Translations under genes and position numbers: made by a program
Notes under the pieces: model-generated
What the model was told of the DNA's origin: nothing
The model's database searches: none
What the model saw: only the letters and a program-made list of their open reading frames with translations
DNA from: Calendula officinalis
Taxonomy: Eukaryota; Streptophyta; Magnoliopsida; Asterales; Asteraceae
NCBI GenBank assembly: GCA_963853835.1
Contig: OY970830.1
Location: 37,967,966 to 38,031,965, forward strand
Length of the DNA stretch: 64,000 bases
Direction: 5' to 3'
Part shown: piece by piece, positions 56,915-64,000 of the stretch
How positions within the stretch are numbered: position 1 is the stretch's first letter
How the letters are laid out: each line of letters opens with the position of its first letter

Positions 56915-57480
56915 ATTCAAGGAAGTTCTTAATTTTCATGTAGTTTAAACGAAATTTTTAACCATTGATTAATTATAATTAATGTTCAAGATTAATCAAA
57001 TATTTTATACATGGAGGGGTATTTTGGTCATTTTTACAAAAAAAATAATTTTTTTATTTTTTTAGAATTATATATTATTATTATTGTCTTCTTTAAAAAC
57101 ATTAAAAAAATCGTTAATAACACCTAATATAATAATTATGTGATTGTATATGAATCACATGTGATTTTATTAAAATATCACATGTGATTGTACTAAAACA
57201 TCACATGTGATCAAATATACAATCACATATGATTTTACAATAAAATCACATGTGATTAAGTACCATACGTGATTATTAAACACTATTCTTTTTTAAGGAA
57301 AAAATAATTTTTAAAAATAACAATAATAAAAATTTGAAATTTTTTTTGTAAGTTCCTAATGATCAAAATACTCTTTCATGTACAAAATATCTAATTACTT
57401 TTGATCATTATATATTATTGATCAATAGTTGAGATTTATTCCTTAGGACTATATAAAAATTAAAGACTACGTATGAACAT
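56915..57480. mobile_element. Fold-back element with long inverted repeats
   Basis: The left arm, about 56930-57050, is complementary to the right arm, about 57345-57470. Landmarks are ATACATGGAGGGGTATTTTG on the left and CAAAATACTCTTTCATGTAC on the right. The centre (57150-57255) has several copies of the palindrome ATCACATGTGAT. No coding capacity. Ends and target duplication are uncertain. Confidence 0.6.
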
Positions 57481-57981
57481 TTCACTAAATTATAAATCTA
57501 CGTGAGAGGTAGATTATTAACAAAATTAAATATATCGTCCGAGGTGATGTTATATATATTTAGACATAAACAAATATACTCGTTATAACTTTCCTGATAA
57601 TTACTTTTCTATTAAGTTAATTAAGTTAAAATCAAAGACTACTAGCAAGGTTCTAAAAAGCGCGCTATGATGGCGCCAAGGAGTCGTCAAGGCGTGAGAT
57701 GCGACGTTGACGTTAAATCACTCCTTGAAAAACGTCATGACCCGTCAATGATGCTGACACGCCACATCTTGCTGGTTTAAAAGTGAAATGTACTTCCTAC
57801 GATAATGGGCCGACAACTATGAAAGACCTATGATGATAATAAGTTTATATTTGGGCCGACAACAGCACGTGGCCATATGCTACCCATCATCTATCAGATC
57901 TAACGGTTGAAATTGAAAGTTGATACCCCACCTGAATTTAACGACTAAGAAACATAGATTTCATTTCTATGTACCCACCTG
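57481..57981. other. Intergenic stretch without recognisable features
   Basis: No gene or element ends seen. Confidence 0.4.
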
Positions 57982-58661
57982 TAGGGGTGTTCAAAACCGG
58001 GTACTCGGATATCCGGTACCCTAAAACCGGTACCCGAAAATTCAGGTAGTAGATTTAGATATCCGTATTAGTACCCGAATTTTTGGGTACCCGATTTTCA
58101 GGTACCCGGATTTTTAAATACCCGCTTTTTGGGCACCCGATACCCGAAAATATAATTTCTTTGTCACAAAATAGAAGTCGCCATTATTTATATATTTAAT
58201 TTCTTTAAATCTTATTAATAAATTTGTTATTAAAAATTTACGTTATGATTTTTTTTAAAGAAAAATCGTTACTAGTAATGAATCTGACCAAATTTTTAAA
58301 GACATCCAATGATTCAAAACAATGATTCAACGACGGAGGTGAGAATTAGATGGTTTGTACGTGAGAATTGAGATAGGGTTTTAAATTTTAGACATTTGTT
58401 AAAATGGTCCAAGCATATGCCTATATCTAATGATAATTAATATCTAATAATAATATAAAAAATATATAAAAATAAGTTGGAAAAATAAAATTCAGGTACC
58501 GGGTACCCAATTACCCGGTTTTTTAGGAAAACACTACCCGTATTTGATACCCGGAAACCGGTTATCCAGAATCCGGGTATCCGAATTTTCAGGTATCCAG
58601 ATTTCGAGTATCGGATATTTTTTCAAGTACCCATTTTTTCGATTATTTTTGAACACCCCTA
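57982..58661. mobile_element. hAT-like element rich in GGTACCCG repeats
   Basis: 680 bp with inverted ends TAGGGGTGTTCAAAA and TTTTTGAACACCCCTA. Subterminal arrays of CGGGTACCCG/GGATATCCGG lie on both sides. Flanks CCACCTG and CCACTTG are a near-match of 7 bp. No transposase is seen. It ends about 170 bp upstream of the NUP50 start codon. Confidence 0.6.
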
Positions 58662-58703
58662 CCACTTGCACATTTTAATTAGTCTATCGATTTGAAAAAC
58701 TAC

Positions 58704-58800
58704 ATCGAAAACCCTAGAAACATGAAATTTTGATCTACAGCGAAAAAAGGGGTATTTTCAACAACGCAAAAACCCTAATTCAACCTCGATTAATCGAATA
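58704..58800 (+). promoter_or_regulatory. Leader/promoter of NUP50 with telo-box-like motifs
   Basis: GAAAACCCTAGAAAC (58703) and AAAAACCCTAATT (58787) match the AAACCCTA core found near transcription starts of many plant housekeeping genes. The start site itself cannot be placed. Confidence 0.35.
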
Positions 58801-58832
58801 TTTTTTCTTGAAACAACAGCTTCCATTGATAC

Positions 58833-60814
58833 ATGAGAGGAACCAAACGGCTGGCCGTATCAGAATCTACTGCAGACACCAACAATTCGTTTGTATGTAA
58901 AACCCTATTTCATTTCTACCTTTTGTTTTGTTTCATTTTAGTCGTATCATCAGCTCTAACGGATTATGTGAACTCAGGAGAAGTTTAGGGTTTCGGTTTA
59001 ATTGATTGATTTTGTTGGCGTTTCTGTGATTTCAGCTGTTTATCAGTTATCACTCCTTTTTGTTCTTGCAATTTGAGGGTGATGTTCTGAACATTTATGT
59101 TTTTTACTTATTCAGTTGAATGCTAAGCCAACTGGATAGTTAATTTAGATTTAGAATTAGCAAATTGGAAAAATAAAATTTATGCATAATATACTGAAAT
59201 ATATGAATGTTTTTAAGAGAGTAATTGTGTACCATATGAATGTTGGTTTCAGAATAAAAAAAGTATGGTAGGACCACAATTTCCCCAATTTGATTTTAAA
59301 CGGGCTGAACAGAAATCAATGGGGCCTACATCATTAGATATGGGTCGGGCTGAATCATCCAGACAACATGTGAGAGCTCTCAATAACCAATTTGCAAGGT
59401 TTGTGATTTATCATTCTGACCACTTTTATTTTTTCCTTTTATCAATCACACTAATTTGTATTTTGATTGTGAGCAGTTGGATTCAATCTCAGTTACAAAA
59501 TCACCCGGATGAACTTTGGGAAGATGGAGTACATGACTACCTAACTCATGCTTCAAACATTCTGGTACCAATCTAAACTCATTCCTTAAATTGTATTAGA
59601 ATTATCAATAAGAAAAACAATCGTTTTGATTTGTTGATATTCTGGATATAGGAAAAATTTAGTGATGTTGTCAACTGGCTCAAGTTAAATTCCACAAAAA
59701 GTGACAATTTATTAGAACATGGATCACTTGCTACTCAGAAGAAACTTGTTACAGAAAATAAGGAAAGTACGAATTTACCCTTTCTAGAGAAAACCCTAAG
59801 TGCTCCACCCTCTGGAACAACCCCAATGTTTGCCACATCAGCTTTCACGCCCTCATGGAGCACGGGCCCACTTTTTAACAGTCAATCTTCTTTTTCGTTA
59901 GGTTGGTGTTGTTATTCTATCAATTTCATTATTTATGAGTTTGTTTTTAATATTTTGGAGTTATTTCATTTTTATTTTTGTTAGGTGGACAAAGTTCAAT
60001 TTCTGTAAAGACAGATGCTTCAAATGATGCGGATGGTGGTAAGTCATTTATGATTAATTGCATTTACTGATGTTGTTAGTTAAATTATGGTTTATTAACC
60101 CTAAAACTACTGTATAACAGATGATGAAATTGAGCAGCCAAGCAGCCCATCTTTGAAGAAAACCGAAGAGGCTGGAATTCTGGTAGTGCATGAAGTCAAA
60201 TGTAAGCTTTATGTCAAGGTAATTATCAAGAAATGAGATTTTATTGATAAATACATATTATATTATATTATTAATATTATTATTCCAGTTACAAAATGAC
60301 ATTTGATATCTGAAATTTTAAACATGCAGTCAACAGATCCAACGGATAAAGATGCATGGAAAGACAGAGGAACAGGGCAATTATGTATCAAATGCAAACA
60401 AGGTGTTACTAAAGGCACTAAAGATTCCAAACCCACAATTCTTGTCAGAAACGACGTATATTATTTCCTGACATATAATTATTGTTTTATTATTTTATGT
60501 TTATTAAATATTAATGTATGTATTCCACTTGTGACAGGTGGGAAGATTGCTGCTAAACGCGTTGTTATATCCAGGCATAAAGACAAGCTTACAAAAGAAT
60601 TCCATTGTTGCCATTTTTCATACAGCGGTATGTTGTTATATTTCATACTTTTGACAAATTATATTTGAGTGATTAAATTTTTATCTATTGATAGGATGAT
60701 AACGGGAGTGAGAGTAGCAAAGTGGTTGCACGGACGTTTTTGATGAGGACAAAGAGTGAAGAAGATAGGGACAAACTTGCATCTGTTATTCAAGAATATG
60801 CTCCAACTGATTGA
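58833..60814 (+). CDS. NUP50: NUP50-type nucleoporin (Ran-binding domain protein)
   Basis: Nine exons join to 343 residues: 58833-58892, 59253-59398, 59477-59564, 59652-59901, 59984-60037, 60121-60218, 60330-60455, 60538-60627 and 60695-60814. All introns are GT-AG and every phase fits. The protein starts MRGTKRLAVSES. Residues about 45-100 form the NUP50 N-terminal region (RAESSRQHVRALNNQFA, LQNHPDELWEDGVHDYLTHA). A Ser/Thr-rich linker follows. The C-terminal Ran-binding domain runs from HEVKCKLYVK through AWKDRGTGQLCIKCKQG, RNDVGRLLLNALLYPGIK and TFLMRTKSEEDRDKLASVIQ. NUP50 sits on the nuclear-basket side of the pore and helps importin-Ran cargo release. It seems shorter than the roughly 440-470 residues I recall for Arabidopsis NUP50a/b, mainly in the linker, and few FG motifs are present. 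It looks functional. Confidence 0.9.
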
Positions 60815-61053
60815 CACTATGCTTATGTCATGTGTTTAATATGTAGCAGTTTATTGTCTGTCTGTTTGTATCGTATTCGTATAAAATGAGATACAAAGTT
60901 GTACCACCATTGATATTGCGGCTTTGCGTTCTTTAACCATTTAGAGAGCATTTTTTGTTTCACTTTACAAGTCATAATCCAAATTGTTACCAATGTTCTA
61001 AAGAGTTTTTTTTTTTTTTTTTTTTTTTCATACTTCTCACCTTATGTTTTTTG

Positions 61054-61322
61054 TAGGAGTGAGTATTTGGACCGAAAAAACCGAACTGAACCTAAAACCA
61101 ACCGAAACTGAAAACATGTAATTGGTTTCGGTTTTGAAAATTTATCATTTTCGGTTTTGGATTTATCGGTTTCGGTTTGATTCGGTTCGGTCCTTGGATA
61201 GGATGAGCATTAATACCAAAACCGAAAACATGTAATCTGTTTGGTTTCGGTTTTGAAAATTTAGCATTTTCGGTTTCGGTTATATCGTTTTCGGTTTGAT
61301 TTCTGAACCGTGCTCACCCCTA
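61054..61322. mobile_element. hAT-like MITE of the ACCGAAAACCG type
   Basis: TAGGAGTGAGTATTTGGACC to GAACCGTGCTCACCCCTA, 269 bp, with two similar halves (the second begins at GGATGAGCATTAATACC, about 61201). It is closely related to 55022-55321. The flanks do not give a clear 8-bp duplication. Confidence 0.55.
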
Positions 61323-62225
61323 GTTTGACTTTCTATATCTGTCACAAAGGGCACACCTTAAATTATGTATATACCAACACAAATAATCTAAATAGAAACT
61401 GAATAATTCAATATGAAGTAACAGTTTAATCAACTAAATGATATATACACGATAAAATGTATGCAATATTATTTCATATTAATTTCTTATGACTTTATGA
61501 ATGATTTCGGGTATTATTCTCAGATTCAACAAGTCTTCAACCATGTGGTAATTTGCTCGATTCCATTTTATTTAGAAATTTCGCTTTTGTATTGCAGTTA
61601 TGTAATTCAAGTAGGCTATGATCAGAATCTTGAAAATCTTTAAAACAGTTTTGTAGATTTTGGAGCTAAAGTTAAAAGTAGCTCAATTGACTTCAAAAAG
61701 TCAAACTATGACTAGTTTGAGGTCAAACCTACTAATTTCAAAAAGCATAATTATTCTTGATGAGGTTAGTAGGGATTACCTATGTATATATAGGTGAATT
61801 CCCAAACCCTAAATATAATGATGGGCTTTTGTGTTTAAAGCCCGCTACGCCAACTGTTGAGTCCGCTACTACAACTGTCAGGCCCGCTACTATGATTGTC
61901 AGCTTTGTCACGTTGTAGTAAATATTGAACAACTGCTTTCCATTTATTGTTGCTTGTATTAATTATTAAATCTTAGAACGGTTTTACCAATTCCATAGGT
62001 GAAAATTTGTCAATCTTGACATTTAAAAGTCAAACTGATATGAATTGACACTAATAAGTCTGGGGTTTTTTGAGAAATTCTGCGATAATTGGAGGGGCTT
62101 ATTTAATCGTAAAGTAACTAATGAATAACTAAAGATAATCGAAAAGACTCATGGACGTGACAATCGTTCGAATAAAAACTATGAAAGTGTACAAGTGAAA
62201 AAATCAATAAAAAGTGTCACTAAAA
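61323..62225. other. Intergenic stretch without recognisable features
   Basis: A short triplicated CCCGCTAC motif lies at 61840-61895. No gene is seen. Confidence 0.4.
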
Positions 62226-62632
62226 TGTTAGGAAATGAGGCCTTTTAGGCTTACTTTGATGAAGAGGTTTTTAAGGGAAAGATGATTCTAGTGAAAATTG
62301 GAAGAGATGAACACTTGTATTTTACCAAGTATTGAATTGCTTTGCTTAAGACTTGATTACAAAATGAGGACACCAACACCTATTTATACTACTCCATGGA
62401 TTATCCTAGACATGAGATATTTCCATGGATATCTAGACTTTTCTACTAGATATTTATTATACATTTCTAGATATTTCCTATAGATATTATACATGAACCT
62501 TCTACATAATTCTTACATAGATTTTTCTAGATATTGGATTTGGGCTTGGATAATTTACTTTGGTGTTGGGCTTAGATAAGTCTCATATGTTAGCCCAACA
62601 TTATTGGATCAAATCAAGTTTATGATCCAACA
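62226..62632 (-). repeat. 3' LTR of the right-edge copia element
   Basis: 407 bp, TGTTGGATCA...CCTAACA on the minus strand. AGTATAAATAGGTG at about 62375 is a good TATA box. Many CTAGATAT units lie in its middle. Confidence 0.75.
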
Positions 62633-62649
62633 CCCCCCTTTAAACTTGA

Positions 62650-64000
62650 TTTACCGACTCCAAGCATCATCCTTATTCTTGAAAAAACTTTCTCCTTTAA
62701 TGGCTTGGTGAAGATGTCGGCTACTTGGTCTTCAGATCTTGTATGTATCACTCAAACATCCTTCCTTGTAATGCATTCTCGAATATAATGATAACGAGTG
62801 TTGATATGCTTACTTCGATCATGATAGACTGGATTTTTAGCCAAGTCAATTGCCGACTTATTATCCACATATATCTCTGTCGCATCTCTTTGCTTCATGT
62901 GTAGCTCCTCCAACACATTTCTGAGCCATATCGCGTGGCAAACACATGATGTTGCAGCAACGTACTCTGCTTCACAAGTGGATAAAGTAACTATAGGTTG
63001 CTTCTTTGATGACCAAGTGAAAGCAGTGTCACCAAGGTAGAATAAAAATCCACTTGTACTTCTGCTATCATCGTAATCTCCAACCCAATCACTGTCGCTA
63101 TAGCCTACAAGCTTGAAGTCTTCACACGATGAGTAAAACAATCCGAAATCCAATGTACCTTTTATATATCGAAGGATCCTCTTGGCGGTCTTTAAGTGAG
63201 ATGTAGTAGGTGCTTCCATGAACCGACTGATTAATCCCACAGAGAATAGTATGTCAGGTCTTGTACATGTCAAGTAGCGTAAGCTTCCGACAAGACTCTT
63301 GAATAGAGTTGGATCGACCGCTTCTCCTTCATCGTACTTAGTGTGCTTTGCACCATATGCGATGGGGGTGGCAATTGGTTTGCACTTCTCCATGCCAAAC
63401 CTTTTCAATATCTCTTTTGCATATCCTTCTTGGCATATGAAAATTCCTTCTTCTGATTGCTTCACCTCTATGCCAAGGTGATAAGACATGAGCCCAATAT
63501 CCGTAATTTCAAACTCTCGTGCCATAGATATCTTGAATTCATCGATCACGCTTTGGGAGTTTCCTGTGAATATGAGATCATCCACGTACAAGCAAACAAC
63601 CAATATATTTCCACTTGAAATTTTCACGTAAAGTGCATATTCACTTGGACATTTTGTGAAACCATTTTCTTGAAAATACTTATCAATTCTTGTATTCCAA
63701 GCACGTGGTGCTTGCTTTAGACCATATAAGGCCTTTTTCAGTTTTAGCACTTTACCTTCCTGTCCTTTGACAGCATACCCTTCTGGTTGCTCCAAATAAA
63801 CTTCTTCTTCAAGAAATCCATTTAGAAAAGCGGACTTTACATCCATTTGATGGATTTTCCATTTAAACTGGGCAGCAATAGCTATTATCATTCTTATAGT
63901 TTCTAAGCGAGCAACAGGAGCAAATACCTCTTCATAGTCTATGCCATGTTTCTGCTTGTAACCTTTGGCCACAAGTCTTGCCTTGTACTTCTCCACTTCT
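62650..64000 (-). pseudogene. Copia reverse transcriptase-RNase H, partial
   Basis: The frame enters from the right edge with KYKARLVAKGYKQKHGIDY. RT motifs are FAPVARLETIR, MDVKSAFLNGFLEEEVYLEQ, ALYGLKQAPRAW and CLYVDDLIFTGN (about 63590). RNase H has YSDSDWVGDYDDSRSTSG, STCEAEYVAA and YVDNKSAIDLAKNP, then HDRSKHINTRYHYIRE. A TGA at 62752 cuts the frame after CITRKDV, but the same frame continues VIHTRSEDQVADIFTKPL to about 62650, so a single nonsense change is the only damage visible. The upstream gag-integrase part is outside the window. Confidence 0.85.

Larger units (their letters stand above)
62226..64000 (-). mobile_element. Ty1/copia element, 3' part, cut by the window edge
   Basis: On the minus strand: pol C-terminus, polypurine tract AAAGGGGGG (62633-62641) and a 3' LTR. 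The 5' part lies beyond 64000. Confidence 0.9.

Noticed and set aside
57150..57260. CRISPR-like array of short palindromic repeats
   Set aside because: Irregular spacing, no constant repeat-spacer pattern, and a plant nuclear context.
56915..57480. 9-bp target duplication that would make this a Mutator-like element
   Set aside because: Candidate flanks GTATTCAA and GTATGAAC do not match well enough.
61054..61322. 8-bp target duplication for this hAT-like MITE
   Set aside because: GTTTTTTG and GTTTGACT agree only in part, so I did not claim one.

Overview
The window is nuclear DNA from a flowering plant, most likely a eudicot. It has spliced genes with GT-AG introns, plant LTR-retrotransposon lineages, a plant LINE with an RRM protein, Stowaway, Harbinger and hAT non-autonomous elements, a tRNA-like SINE family, a Helitron-like element and a nuclear copy of plant mitochondrial large-subunit rRNA. 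No bacterial, plasmid or CRISPR feature is present. Only one gene looks complete and ordinary: a nine-exon NUP50-type nucleoporin gene (58833-60814). A one-exon secreted S-protein homolog (10756-11196) is also intact. Everything else recognisable is transposon-derived or decayed.

Layout. 1-7797: an old, broken Ty3/gypsy (Tekay-type) element interrupted by two fragments of one copia family. 8081-10673: two Stowaway MITEs, a hAT-like element with a perfect 8-bp target duplication, a fold-back repeat and a SINE. 10756-14645: the S-protein homolog, a possible small gene and exon-like remains of an unknown gene on the minus strand. 16445-24857: a structurally complete Tekay chromovirus with equal 1773-bp LTRs and TSD TTAGT, disabled by one frameshift and one nonsense codon. 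25041-28598: a Harbinger-like MITE, a SINE-like sequence, the mitochondrial rRNA insertion, AAT microsatellites split by a Stowaway element, a hAT derivative and a second SINE copy. 30916-35693: an almost complete L1-type LINE (minus strand, 19-bp TSD). 36321-38364: a Helitron-like element. 38572-41881: the 3' half of a copia element with an internal duplication. 42276-54816: a Tat-lineage Ty3/gypsy element with 550-bp LTRs, dual RNase H and an antisense, intron-containing extra gene. Nested inside it at 48158-50995 is a near-identical LTR-internal-LTR-internal-LTR array of a small non-autonomous copia-like element. 55022-58661: hAT-like and fold-back elements. 58833-60814: NUP50. 62226-64000: a minus-strand copia element running off the right edge.

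The most unusual feature is the 48158-50995 array. It has three 552-bp LTRs and two 591-bp internal regions, a single pair of GTTTT target duplications, only two differences seen among repeated copies, and a repeated open reading frame of unknown function in each internal region. Other points worth attention are the frame change at the same motif in two separate Tekay elements, a hAT derivative that seems to keep the promoter and first exon of a transposase gene, and a multi-exon minus-strand pseudogene that I could not identify.
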